From contig NZ_MVIV01000008.1 in assembly GCF_002072175.1 (NCBI RefSeq), positions 18,664 to 82,663 on the forward strand: 64,000 bases of DNA, written 5' to 3'. A program made the position numbers and the translations under genes. This document shows, piece by piece, positions 16,237-25,508 of this stretch. Origin of the DNA: Actinomyces gaoshouyii (GTDB taxonomy: Bacteria; Actinomycetota; Actinomycetes; Actinomycetales; Actinomycetaceae). Position 1 is the first letter of the stretch, and each line of letters begins with the position of its first letter. The notes beneath the pieces are model-generated. The model was not told where the DNA came from and made no database searches. It saw nothing but the letters and a program-made list of their open reading frames with translations.

Positions 16237-16935
16237 ATGAACGCTCCGTCCCGCAATCACGTCATCCCCGGTCGCGAGGCACCCGTGCTCCCCGAGCCCG
16301 GCGACCACGTCGTCCTCGGCGCTCCCCTGACAGGCCCCTGGCCCGAGGGCACCGAGGTCATCTACCTCGCCGGCGGCTGCTTCTGGGGCGTGGAGCGGAT
16401 CATGTGGCGCCAGCCCGGCGTCGTCGTCACCTCGGTGGGGTACATGGGCGGCACCACACCCAACCCCACTTACCAGGAGGTCTGCACCGCGCGGACCGGC
16501 CACGCCGAGACCGTCCTGGTGGCCTACGACCCGGTGGTCGCGGGGCGCGGCGGGGAGGCGCTGCTGCGCGCCTTCTGGGAGAACCACGACTCCACCCGGC
16601 TCAACCGCCATGGCAACGACATCGGCCCCCAGTACCGCTCCGCCGTCTGGACGACGACGCCCGAGCAGTACGCGGTGGCGATCGCCACTCAGAAGGCCTT
16701 CCAGAGCGAGTTGAGCCGGCTCGGGCTGGGGCGCTCCGTGACGACGATCGATCCGGCGTCGGCGCAGTACGCAGAGTTCGGCGGCCCCTACTACCTGGCG
16801 GAGGACTACCACCAGGGCTACTTGGAGAAGAATCCCGGTGGCTACTGCAACCACGGGCCCAATGGCGTCACCTGCCCCGTGGGGATCGCGAACCTACCCT
16901 CGCAGGTGGATGTGCTGCCTCCTCAGCGGGTGTGA
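16237..16935 (+). CDS. msrA: peptide methionine-S-sulfoxide reductase
   Basis: A 232-residue enzyme that reduces methionine-S-sulfoxide in proteins. The catalytic motif YLAGGCFWGVER places the nucleophilic Cys at residue 48. Supporting motifs are GYMGGTTPNPTYQEVC, TGHAETVLVAYDP, NRHGNDIGPQYRSAV and AEDYHQGYLEKNPGGYCNHG, whose Cys can act as the resolving residue. The N-terminal 38 residues are typical of the longer actinobacterial form. It is probably transcribed alone. Confidence 0.95.
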   Translation: MNAPSRNHVIPGREAPVLPEPGDHVVLGAPLTGPWPEGTEVIYLAGGCFWGVERIMWRQPGVVVTSVGYMGGTTPNPTYQEVCTARTGHAETVLVAYDPVVAGRGGEALLRAFWENHDSTRLNRHGNDIGPQYRSAVWTTTPEQYAVAIATQKAFQSELSRLGLGRSVTTIDPASAQYAEFGGPYYLAEDYHQGYLEKNPGGYCNHGPNGVTCPVGIANLPSQVDVLPPQRV

Positions 16936-16946
16936 GCGGGAGAAGT

Positions 16947-17064
16947 GGCGGGGTTTGAGGATTCCTTTTTCTGACACCTAGTCATATCCCAGATAGTCGC
17001 AGGTTAGAGCGGTACGCGCTCGCACGCAGGCGGATTGGACCCCGGGCAATCCTCAAAGCTCGCC
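16947..17064. repeat. 118-bp element bounded by 17-bp imperfect inverted repeats
   Basis: The left end (16947-16963) and right end (17048-17064) match in inverted orientation at 15 of 17 positions, including ten consecutive bases TTTGAGGATT/AATCCTCAAA. The 84-base interior contains a T-run and no gene. It could be a miniature inverted-repeat element or a structured RNA between msrA and the LysE gene. Confidence 0.4.
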
Positions 17065-17077
17065 ATTCTCGGCGAGC
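17058..17077 (-). terminator. terminator of the LysE-family gene
   Basis: GCTCGCC and GGCGAGC pair around a 6-base loop, 10 bases beyond the stop of the minus-strand transporter. In that direction the stem is followed by TTT. It overlaps the right arm of the 118-bp element. Confidence 0.65.
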
Positions 17078-17087
17078 AGGGGTCGGC

Positions 17088-17702
17088 TCAGGCGCCGGTG
17101 GCGAGGTGCCAGGCGACGAGGAGCATGACGACGCCGACGAGTGCGTCAACGATCCTCCAGGTGCGGGGGCTCGCGAGCAGTCCGGACAGCGCCCGCGCCC
17201 CGAGGCCGAGCCCGGTGAACCAGATGACGGAAGCGGCGATGGCCCCAGCGGCCGCCCACCAGCGATCGGGACCGAAATGGTTGGCGACCGTGCCGAGCAT
17301 GAGCACGGTGTCGAGGTACACATGGGGGTTGAGCCAGGTCAGGGCGAGTGTCGTGATGGCGACTGAGCCCGCGCCCCGCAAGACGGCCTCTTCCAGGGCG
17401 CCGGGGCGCAGCGCCGAGCGGAACGAGTTGATCGCGAAGAGGACCAGGTAGGCGACACCTCCCCAGCGCAGGGCCTCCAGCACCCAGGGAGCGAGGGAGG
17501 ACACGACCCTGACCGCGCCCGTCCCCACGGCGATGAGGATGGCGTCGGAGAGCGCGCAGATGAGGATGACGAGCCCGATGTGCTCACGGCGCACGCCCTG
17601 GCGGAGCACCCAGGCGTTCTGCGCACCGATGGCCACGATGAGCCCCAGCCCCGTGCCAAGTCCGGCTAGGGCGGGGGCCAGGGAGGCGGGCAGCCCATTC
17701 AT
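17088..17702 (-). CDS. LysE/ArgO-family amino-acid exporter
   Basis: A 204-residue integral membrane protein with about six helices. The family start is recognisable as GLGLIVAIGAQNAWVLRQGVRREH, with the conserved Gly-Ala-Gln-Asn motif in helix 1, followed by ICALSDAILIAVG and LTWLNPHVYLDTVLMLG, both typical of LysE. These proteins export lysine, arginine or related basic amino acids. The usual divergent LysR-type activator gene (lysG/argP) is absent; an ABC-class ATPase gene lies divergently instead. A terminator follows at 17058-17077. Confidence 0.9.
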   Translation of the reverse strand: MNGLPASLAPALAGLGTGLGLIVAIGAQNAWVLRQGVRREHIGLVILICALSDAILIAVGTGAVRVVSSLAPWVLEALRWGGVAYLVLFAINSFRSALRPGALEEAVLRGAGSVAITTLALTWLNPHVYLDTVLMLGTVANHFGPDRWWAAAGAIAASVIWFTGLGLGARALSGLLASPRTWRIVDALVGVVMLLVAWHLATGA

Positions 17703-17819
17703 GATCTGGGATGATAGAGGATGCGGGCGCCCCGCCCCGCACCCACTCGCATGGCGATCGGCGGCGAGGACCGCGCGCGCTCAGGCGCCCACCTGCGCAC
17801 CGTATGCCAGGATCTGCCC

Positions 17820-19688
17820 ATGAGTGATGACAGGTACTCGGGCAGGGACGGCCGCCACGCCAGGCAGGACGGCGGCGATCGGCGCGGGGGCGACCGCGGT
17901 TATCGGGGCGGCTACCGCGACGGCGGGCGGGGAGGCCCCGGCTACCGCGACGGCGGGCGCCGCCGTTATGACGACGAGCCGCGCGACGGGGAGCTGAGCG
18001 ACCTCATCGGCCACCTTCATGCCCTGGACGGGCGCGCCTACCCGTCCTACCGGGCGATCCTCGGGCGCTACCTGGCGCCCGAGGGGTGGTCACTCCACAT
18101 CGACCGGGTCCAGGCCGACCCCTATGCCCCGCCGACGCGCATCCGGGTCACCGCGCCCACCTCCCTGCCCTCGCTGGCGCTCCTGGCGCGTGAGGGCCTG
18201 CTGGCGACAGCGGACCGCCGCCTCGCACTCGCCGATTTCCTCGCCCGCGAGATCCACGCGGGATTCAAGGGCACAGCCCTGTCCATCGCGGCACCCGGTC
18301 AGGAGATCCTGGAGCGCTCCGCCGTCGTTCTCCTCCCGGCCGCGAGCAGCGCCGAATACTCCGGCGACTGGAGCATCGAGGTCCGCGCCCGCATGGCCCT
18401 TCCCGCCCAGGGCCGCTCCATCCAGGGTCATGGGGCCGCCAGGATCGTCGGCCGGGATCTCATCCGCGAGATCGACACGGCCCTGAGCCTCACAGGCGCG
18501 CGCGCTGAGCGACTCCTCGCCCATGTGGAGGCCCTGGAGGACCACCGGGCCCTCACGGCGGCGGTCCGCGAGGCGGGCTGGGTCTCCTTCCTCGCCGATG
18601 GCTCCCTCCTGCCGCGCCGATCCGGGGTGAGCGACGAGCCGCTGCGCTCGGGCGGCGTCGCCCTGAGAGCACCGGAGTCCCTGGCCGCCACGGTCGATCT
18701 TCCCCATGCCGGGGCGGTCCGCGGCACGGCCGTGCCGGCGGGCGTGACGGTGATCGTCGGCGGCGGCTACCACGGCAAGTCGACACTGCTGGCGGCGATC
18801 GAGCGGGGCGTCTACCCGCATGTGCCGGGCGATGGGCGCGAGCTCGTGGCCACCGTCCCCGACGCCGTCAAGGTGCGGGCCGCCGATGGCCGGGCCGTCA
18901 CGGGCGTCGACCTCACGCCCTTCATCTCCCACCTGCCCGCGGGCCGGGACACGGCCGCCTTCACCACCCGCAACGCCTCGGGCTCGACCTCCCAAGCCGC
19001 GGCGATCGTCGAGGCCGTTGAAGCGGGGGCCACGGCGCTGCTCCTCGATGAGGACACCTCGGCCACGAACCTGCTCATCCGCGACGCGCGCATGCGCTCG
19101 CTCGTGGCCGCCGAGCGCGAGCCGATCACTCCGCTGGTGGACAGGGTGGGGGCGCTGTCCTCGCGCTTGGGCGTCTCCACGGTCATGGTCATGGGCGGTT
19201 CCGGCGACTACCTGGATGTGGCCGACCATGTCCTCCTCCTGGACTCCTATGAGCTGCGCGACGCCACCGAGCAGGCGCGAGTCGTCGTCGCCGAGCAGCC
19301 CCGGGAGGGGACCGCCCTGGAGGACTTCCCGCTCGGCTCCGGTCGCATCCCGGCGCCCGCCCCGGAGCGCACTCGGCGCGGCCCGATCCGCACCCGGGCC
19401 CGGGGGACCGACGCGCTCACCCTGGACCGCGAGGAGGTCGACATCTCGGATGTGGCCGGGATCGTGGACCCGGGCCAGGCCGAGGCAGCGGCCCATGCCC
19501 TGCGCGCCCTGCTGGAGCAGCGCTTCGACAGCGCCTCCACACTGCGCGAGTGCCTCGACGACCTGGAAGCCCTGCTCGACGACGAGGGCCTGGACGCACT
19601 CGACGAGGGCGGGGCGTTCCTCGTACGGCCCCGGATGGTGGACGTGGCGGCGGCCGTCAACCGCTACCGGCCACTCGAGGTGGGCTGA
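17820..19688 (+). CDS. predicted ATPase of the ABC class (COG3044-type) with RG-rich N-terminus
   Basis: A 622-residue protein. Residues 8-56 are low-complexity Arg/Gly/Asp (GYRGGYRDGGRGGPGYRDGG and similar), like RGG boxes that bind RNA. The rest matches the poorly characterised stand-alone ABC-ATPase family (PF09818): DLIGHLHALDGRAYPSYRAI near the start, a Walker A GGGYHGKST at about residue 316, an ABC-like signature in NASGSTSQAAAIVEA, and LLLDEDTSATN as Walker B. No membrane partner is encoded nearby, so it is unlikely to be a transporter. ATG 17820 has AGGA upstream and fits the family. Its role is unknown; RNA or ribosome association is only inferred from the RG-rich tail. Confidence 0.8.
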   Translation: MSDDRYSGRDGRHARQDGGDRRGGDRGYRGGYRDGGRGGPGYRDGGRRRYDDEPRDGELSDLIGHLHALDGRAYPSYRAILGRYLAPEGWSLHIDRVQADPYAPPTRIRVTAPTSLPSLALLAREGLLATADRRLALADFLAREIHAGFKGTALSIAAPGQEILERSAVVLLPAASSAEYSGDWSIEVRARMALPAQGRSIQGHGAARIVGRDLIREIDTALSLTGARAERLLAHVEALEDHRALTAAVREAGWVSFLADGSLLPRRSGVSDEPLRSGGVALRAPESLAATVDLPHAGAVRGTAVPAGVTVIVGGGYHGKSTLLAAIERGVYPHVPGDGRELVATVPDAVKVRAADGRAVTGVDLTPFISHLPAGRDTAAFTTRNASGSTSQAAAIVEAVEAGATALLLDEDTSATNLLIRDARMRSLVAAEREPITPLVDRVGALSSRLGVSTVMVMGGSGDYLDVADHVLLLDSYELRDATEQARVVVAEQPREGTALEDFPLGSGRIPAPAPERTRRGPIRTRARGTDALTLDREEVDISDVAGIVDPGQAEAAAHALRALLEQRFDSASTLRECLDDLEALLDDEGLDALDEGGAFLVRPRMVDVAAAVNRYRPLEVG

Positions 19689-19732
19689 CCGAGCGGGCAC
19701 CGCGCAGTCCTCTGCCTCCAGGACGCGGCGAG

Positions 19733-19764
19733 TGGGCCCGGTGATCTTGCAGTCACCGGGCCCA
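19733..19764. terminator. bidirectional terminator hairpin
   Basis: A perfect 12-bp stem (19733-19744 with 19753-19764) and an 8-base loop between the convergent ABC-class ATPase and FMN-reductase genes. Confidence 0.7.
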
Positions 19765-19817
19765 TTCGCGGGGAGGAGCGCCGTCCGTGCGCGGTGGCCC
19801 GCATCAGCGGCTCGCGC

Positions 19818-20372
19818 TCAGCGCAGGGTGGACAGGGCCTTGTCCTGGGCGACGAGGGCCTGGACGAGGCTGGCGGCCTCGCCGTCGTGGAAGGCTGCGG
19901 GGGCGAAGGCGCCGCCGGAGAAGTCGGTGGCGAGGTGCAGGTTGACCTGGGCGCCGACGACGCCGGTGGTGAAGTTGGCCAGGATGGCGCGCAGGTGCTC
20001 GATCTGGCGGTGGCCCGCGGAGTAGGAGTAGCCGACGAGGCCAATGGCGCGGTTGGCGAGCACGGAGGGGGTGATGAAGTCGATGGCGTTCTTCAGGGAC
20101 CCGGGGACCGAATGGTTGTACTCGGGGCTGACGATGATGAAGGCATCGAATCCGGCGAGGGCCTCGTTCCAGGCGACGGCGGCCGGGTCCTTGGCCGGGG
20201 CCGCCATGGGGGGCAGCTCCTCGGCGAAGATGGGCAGGTTGAAGGAGGCGAGGTCGAGGACTTCGGCCTGGACTCCCTCGGCCTCGTTCGCCCTGGAGGC
20301 GATCCATTCGGCCACGGAGGCCCCGGCGCGGTTGGGGCGGACAGATCCGAGGATGACGGCGATCTTGGTCAT
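19818..20372 (-). CDS. NADPH-dependent FMN reductase family protein (paralogue 1)
   Basis: A 184-residue flavodoxin-like oxidoreductase. The flavin-phosphate loop is LGSVRPNRAG near the N-terminus, and SPEYNHSVPGSLKNAIDF is the classical family signature (PF03358). Members use NAD(P)H to reduce FMN, quinones or azo compounds and often defend against electrophiles. It is about half identical by eye to the next gene upstream at 20678, with the same length and motif order, so the two arose by tandem duplication. An AT-rich dyad 36 bases upstream suggests control by a MarR- or HxlR-type repressor. Confidence 0.9.
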   Translation of the reverse strand: MTKIAVILGSVRPNRAGASVAEWIASRANEAEGVQAEVLDLASFNLPIFAEELPPMAAPAKDPAAVAWNEALAGFDAFIIVSPEYNHSVPGSLKNAIDFITPSVLANRAIGLVGYSYSAGHRQIEHLRAILANFTTGVVGAQVNLHLATDFSGGAFAPAAFHDGEAASLVQALVAQDKALSTLR

Positions 20373-20407
20373 GGCAACTCCTTGGTGTCTCTCGGTACCA
20401 CATCTGA

Positions 20408-20429
20408 AGTACTTGAATTATTAAGTACT
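20408..20429. promoter_or_regulatory. AT-rich operator-like dyad before FMN reductase 1
   Basis: AGTACTT and AAGTACT flank 8 A/T-rich bases (GAATTATT). This is a marked AT-rich island in GC-rich DNA, 36 bases before the start codon. The form resembles binding sites of MarR/HxlR redox sensors that control such reductases; this is an inference. Confidence 0.55.
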
Positions 20430-20542
20430 CTAGGCCTTAGCGCCTACCCTCCGCAACCACGACTCGCCTCACCGGCCGAAGCTCCATTACCTCCTGCAGG
20501 CACTCGCACCCCCAGAGCCGGAAGAGCCGGAAGCATGGAAAA

Positions 20543-20586
20543 CGCCCCTCGCGCGGACCAGCGCTTGCTGGTCCGCACGAGGGGCG
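20543..20586 (-). terminator. intrinsic terminator of FMN reductase 2
   Basis: Two stacked 9-bp stems (20543-20551 with 20578-20586; 20554-20562 with 20567-20575), separated by a 2-base internal loop and closed by GCTT. On the minus strand the stem is followed by TTTT. It lies about 90 bases after the upstream reductase gene, so the two paralogues are separate transcripts. Confidence 0.8.
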
Positions 20587-20677
20587 CGACGCCCAGGGAG
20601 GCGCCATCGCAGCGCTTCATCCTCGTGTCAGGTCACTGGGATCCGCGCGGTATTGCATCAGGAACAGCCAGGGCACA

Positions 20678-21217
20678 TCAGTTTGTGGCAGCGACGATCG
20701 CCCTGACCATCGCCGGAACCTCGCCCTCGCGGAAGGCCGCCGGAGTGAACTCGCCGTCGGTCCAGTCGGTCGCGACGTGCAGGGCGACATGCGGGCCGAC
20801 GACGAAGGAGTTGAAGGATCCCAGAACCTGGCGCAGGTGCTCGATAGCGCGCAGGCCGAGCTGGTAGGAGTAGCCGACCACGCCGGTCGCCTTGCTCTCG
20901 AGCACGGAGGGGACGAGGTAGTCGATGGCGTTCTTCAGGGACCCGGGGATCGAGTGGTCGTACTCGGGGGTCACGAAGATGACGGCGTCATAGGAGCCGA
21001 GCTTCTCGTTCCAGGCCACACCGGCGGGGTTCTGGGGCATGGCGATGGCCGGTGGGAGCTCCTCGGCGAAGAAGGGGAGGTTGAAGTCGGTCAGGCGAAG
21101 GACCTCGGCCTCGACGCCGTCGACCAGGCTGGACTGGGCGGCGACCCAGTCGGCGACGGCGGCACCGGCTGAGGTGGGGCGGACGGAGCCGTGAACGACG
21201 GCGATGCGGATGGGCAT
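20678..21217 (-). CDS. NADPH-dependent FMN reductase family protein (paralogue 2)
   Basis: A 179-residue paralogue of the 19818 gene. Matching motifs are VVHGSVRPTSAG (flavin loop) and TPEYDHSIPGSLKNAIDYLVPSVLESKA. The start at ATG 21217 is chosen because AAGGAG lies 6 bases before it; an upstream in-frame start would add an unrelated AT-coded segment. The upstream region (21218-21300) is unusually AT-rich (GAATATTTAAAAT) and likely holds the promoter. It probably reduces quinones or flavins; the physiological substrate is unknown. Confidence 0.9.
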   Translation of the reverse strand: MPIRIAVVHGSVRPTSAGAAVADWVAAQSSLVDGVEAEVLRLTDFNLPFFAEELPPAIAMPQNPAGVAWNEKLGSYDAVIFVTPEYDHSIPGSLKNAIDYLVPSVLESKATGVVGYSYQLGLRAIEHLRQVLGSFNSFVVGPHVALHVATDWTDGEFTPAAFREGEVPAMVRAIVAATN

Positions 21218-21453
21218 GAGGGACTCCTTGCAGGAATTGTGAATATTTAAAATGCCAACCAATAAGTCGAGCACCATCTAGTTGATATATGAATCATTTT
21301 AGTGGCCGGCCCCCACTTGTCAAAGCCTCATCACATGGCGCGAAGACCACACATAAGCTCTTCATGACCCACATATCTCGAGATGCTCCGGTTCGGCGCC
21401 CTGTTGGGGAGGGCTCCGCCGTGGGCACGCGCTCTCAGCCTAGCGTCCTCCGC

Positions 21454-22533
21454 ATGAGCGCAGTGAGACCAGCACGACACTATTCCCACCTCCGACACCC
21501 TTCCCCCCGATCATCACGCTCGCGACGGGCGGCAGGCACCGCCTCCCGCGCCTCATCCCGCCAGGCGCCACCGCATTCCTCCCCGCCTGATCCATTCCTG
21601 CCCGACCTGTCCGTCCGCGATGCCGACTGGCTGCGCGCGGAGATGCTGCGCCAGGTCTGCCTGCGCTTCCCCGGGAGCCGACTCGACTCGCCCGTCTCGC
21701 TGCGCACGCCCCAAGGCGCGAGACTCGTCCTGCACCGGATCGCCGCGTGCCTGGCCCGCACGGAGCGGGAGCTGTGGGAGGAGGCCCTGGGCCATCACAT
21801 CAGCGCTCTCATGGCGGCCGTGCGCCCGGACGGCATGCCGCGCGAACTCGAGGACTACTCGGACGAGGAGGTACTGGGAGCCCTGAGGCTGCGACTGGTG
21901 CCTCCGAGCAGGGATATCCCCGCCGAGGCCGATGAGCCCGAGATCGCCCCGGGCCTGCGCCTCACGCGCGTCATGGACATCGGCGGGCTCCTGGTCTCCC
22001 AGCCCTCGGCCCGCCTCTATGAGCGCCTGGGCGAGGAGAGGGTGGACGCCGCCGCGCTCGCCAATGCCCGCATCGTCCTGGACAGGGCGGAGCACGTGGA
22101 CGCCGGCGAGGGCATCCATCTCATCGGCTCGGACTCGATGCTGACAGCGGCGCTGGCGATGAGCCTGACCGAGGTATGCCAGCAGCGGAGCATCCCGCAT
22201 CCGCCCGACGGCTTCGTCCTGACGCTGCCCGAGCAGGAGTCGCTGGGAATCCTGCCCCTGGCCGAAGGCGTCGATGAGGCGCATCTCAATGCTCTGCTGA
22301 CGTGGTCGCTGACTCGGTGGGCGCGCGCGGAGCACCCGCTATCGGCCCTGCTCTACCACGTGAGCGCCGACGGCTCCTGGTCACCGCTCACGGCACCGGG
22401 GCCCTCCATCGAGCGCCCGCTCATCACTCTGAGGGATCTGCCCGAGCCGATCTGGCGCCACTTCGCATGGTTCTTCACGCCCTACGACGAGTACCCGCCG
22501 GACGCCCTGCCCGGCATGGCCTTCGGGCTATGA
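21454..22533 (+). CDS. protein of unknown function
   Basis: A 359-residue soluble protein from the ATG at 21454. The first 50 residues are rich in Arg, Ser, Pro and His and may be disordered. The rest is a well-composed globular sequence with no signal peptide, membrane helix or motif that I recognise. It includes a hydrophobic strand VMDIGGLLVSQPSARLYERLG near the middle and an aromatic end (IWRHFAWFFTPYDEYPPDALPG). Codon use matches its neighbours, so it is a real gene. In-frame sequence upstream of 21454 is open but AT-richer and unlikely to be coding. It is convergent with ilvA. Confidence 0.65.
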   Translation: MSAVRPARHYSHLRHPSPRSSRSRRAAGTASRASSRQAPPHSSPPDPFLPDLSVRDADWLRAEMLRQVCLRFPGSRLDSPVSLRTPQGARLVLHRIAACLARTERELWEEALGHHISALMAAVRPDGMPRELEDYSDEEVLGALRLRLVPPSRDIPAEADEPEIAPGLRLTRVMDIGGLLVSQPSARLYERLGEERVDAAALANARIVLDRAEHVDAGEGIHLIGSDSMLTAALAMSLTEVCQQRSIPHPPDGFVLTLPEQESLGILPLAEGVDEAHLNALLTWSLTRWARAEHPLSALLYHVSADGSWSPLTAPGPSIERPLITLRDLPEPIWRHFAWFFTPYDEYPPDALPGMAFGL

Positions 22534-22534
22534 G

Positions 22535-22567
22535 CGCGCCGCCCGCCGGTACCGGGCGGGCGGCGCG
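22535..22567. terminator. 13-bp hairpin between convergent genes
   Basis: Arms 22535-22547 and 22555-22567 pair perfectly around a 7-base loop, immediately after the stop of the 21454 gene. A second, imperfect hairpin at about 22580-22612 precedes the end of ilvA, giving one terminator for each direction. Confidence 0.7.
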
Positions 22568-22616
22568 GTCCGCGCGGTACCGCCGTCCGTACTGGTCGTA
22601 CTGGCGGCGGCGGGCC

Positions 22617-24203
<1,587 letters not shown>

Positions 24204-24428
24204 GTCGTCAGCCTAGAGGAGTCGGCTCGCGGCCCCGTCGGCGCCACCAGTCCGTGGCCGCCGGCTATCGCCGGGCCGGCGGTGACACACAGGTGGACAG
24301 CGGGACCCGCGCCGGGGCCGTGGACAGTCCAGCGCCGCCGCCTGGCTCCGCCTCCGGCGCGGCGGCCCGGCCTGACCACGACCCCTACGACGCCCTCAAG
24401 ACGCCCCTCACCATGACGTGAGTCACTA

Positions 24429-24458
24429 TTGCGCGTGATGGTCATGCCCGAATATTCT
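24429..24458 (+). promoter_or_regulatory. putative promoter of NYN copy 1
   Basis: TTGCGC (24429-24434), an 18-base spacer and TATTCT (24453-24458) fit a housekeeping-sigma promoter. Transcription would start near 24465, just before the leader hairpin. The architecture is repeated before NYN copy 2. Confidence 0.5.
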
Positions 24459-24470
24459 TAAACCATAACT

Positions 24471-24507
24471 CCCCGCCGTCCTCAAGGACTGGCGGGGTCT
24501 AACTTTT
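24471..24507 (+). promoter_or_regulatory. terminator-like leader hairpin of NYN copy 1
   Basis: CCCCGCC (24471-24477) pairs with GGCGGGG (24491-24497). Inside, GTCC pairs with GGAC around the loop TCAA, leaving one bulged T on the 3' side. A T-run (24504-24508) follows, and the NYN ATG is 35 bases beyond the stem. It has the form of an attenuator. Confidence 0.6.
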
Positions 24508-24532
24508 TCCGGAGACCTCCGCGACCCTCAAG

Positions 24533-24820
24533 ATGGCAGTCGTCGTCGACTACCAGAACATCCACCTCACAGGAGCATCCCTGTTCCTCCCCGGGCCCCC
24601 ACCCGAGGAGGGCCTCATCGACCCCTTCCGCTTCGCCTGCCAACTCGCCCAGGCGCGCAACGCCAAGATCACCGATGAGCGCCACGGGGCCACCATCGAG
24701 CGCATCGAGGCCTTCCGGGGCCCGCCCATCCAGCAGGACGACCCCGGCGCCTACCGGCGCAGAAAGCAACCTGGGAGCGCGGACACCACGCCATCACGCC
24801 CACGCACCGCCTGTTGCGGC
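24533..24820 (+). pseudogene. decayed NYN-domain ribonuclease gene, copy 1
   Basis: The frame starts MAVVVDYQNIHLTGAS, the VDYQN motif with the first catalytic Asp of NYN (PIN-like) RNases, and continues through LIDPFRFACQLAQARN to DDPGAYRR. Near 24756 the homologous sequence jumps frame (AQKATWERGHHAI in the +2 frame) and then ends at about 24820, where the promoter of copy 2 begins. The C-terminal half with the other catalytic Asp residues is missing. It therefore looks like a truncated, frameshifted remnant. The original frame happens to read on into copy 2, giving a meaningless 241-codon fusion. The NYN family is usually involved in RNA processing or decay, sometimes in defence. Confidence 0.7.
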
Positions 24821-24842
24821 CACCGCCCCGCCGCGGTATGGT
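24814..24842 (+). promoter_or_regulatory. putative promoter of NYN copy 2
   Basis: TTGCGG (24814-24819), a 17-base spacer and TATGGT (24837-24842). The predicted start near 24849 lies just before the leader hairpin, as in copy 1. Confidence 0.5.
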
Positions 24843-24854
24843 TTCCTCATTCCG

Positions 24855-24887
24855 CCCCGCAATCCTCTCGGATTGGCGGGGTTTTTT
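24855..24887 (+). promoter_or_regulatory. terminator-like leader hairpin of NYN copy 2
   Basis: CCCCGC (24855-24860) pairs with GCGGGG (24876-24881). Inside, AATCC pairs with GGATT around the loop TCTC, with one bulged G on the 3' side. Six T residues follow. AGGTGAGG and the NYN ATG come next, 27 bases after the stem. The shape, bulge position and tetraloop copy the hairpin before NYN copy 1. Confidence 0.75.
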
Positions 24888-24907
24888 GCCCAGGTGAGGT
24901 ACCCGTC

Positions 24908-25491
24908 ATGGATCGCGTCGCCGTCTTCGTCGACTACCAGAACGTCGTCGGCTGGGCGAAGCGCTGCTTCAGCGCCGCTGACGGCCACATCCGGCCCAAG
25001 ACCGCAGCCGAGCTCCTCGTCAGCCGCCGCCGCAGACCCAGCCAGCTCGTCGGCACCCGCGTCTACCGCGGCCGGCCCAACCCCACACGCCAGGCCGTCT
25101 CCGCCCGAGCCAACGACCGCCAGACAGCCGACTGGGAAGCAACCGGCGTCACCGTCATCCGACGCAACCTCCAGTACCCGCCCCAGTGGCCCGACATCCC
25201 CGCCTCCGAGAAGGGCATCGACGCCGCCATCGCGTCGACCTCGTCAAGCACGCCATGAAGGGCAGCATCGACGCCGCCATCGTCTTCACCAGCGACACGG
25301 ACATCCTCCCCGCAATCGAGCTCGTCTACAACGAGACTCCCTGCCACGTCGAGCTCGCCTGCTGGAGCGGCGGCCGCCGCCTCCGCATCAACAGCACCCA
25401 GACCCCCTGGTGCCACTTCCTCACCGAGGCCGACTTCCTCCACGTCCAGGACCCCACCGACTACGCTGACCCGAACCTCCCCAGCACCTGA
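24908..25491 (+). pseudogene. NYN-domain ribonuclease gene, copy 2, with a one-base frameshift
   Basis: The first frame reads MDRVAVFVDYQNVVGWAKRC, then TRVYRGRPNPTRQ, DWEATGVTVIRRN and EKGIDAAIA, the standard NYN core with its first catalytic Asp. At 25232-25234 one base appears to be missing. In the next frame the domain continues without a gap (VDLVKHAMKGSIDAAIVFTS, then DTDILPAIELVY with the second acidic pair) to a stop at 25491. Restoring one base gives an intact protein of about 194 residues. No slippery sequence is present, so this is a mutation or sequence error rather than programmed frameshifting. If it is an error, the gene is functional. Confidence 0.75.
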
Positions 25492-25508
25492 CGCCTCACT
25501 CCCACGCC

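Larger units (their letters stand above)
24204..24532. other. non-coding region upstream of ilvA and NYN copy 1
   Basis: No gene is visible. The left part (24204-24410) is ordinary GC-rich upstream DNA of ilvA. From 24413 on the composition turns AT-richer and contains the NYN copy 1 promoter and leader hairpin, listed separately. Confidence 0.6.

Noticed and set aside
16980..17047. A tRNA-like stretch (GGTTAGAGCGGTACGCGC) inside the 118-bp element
   Set aside because: No acceptor stem, T-loop or complete cloverleaf could be folded.
25225..25240. Programmed frameshifting in NYN copy 2
   Set aside because: No slippery heptamer or downstream pseudoknot; a one-base deletion or sequence error explains it.
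24533..25258. One 241-residue protein fusing both NYN N-termini
   Set aside because: The frame passes through the second leader hairpin and promoter. Homology shows copy 1 switches frame at about 24756, so the fusion is accidental.
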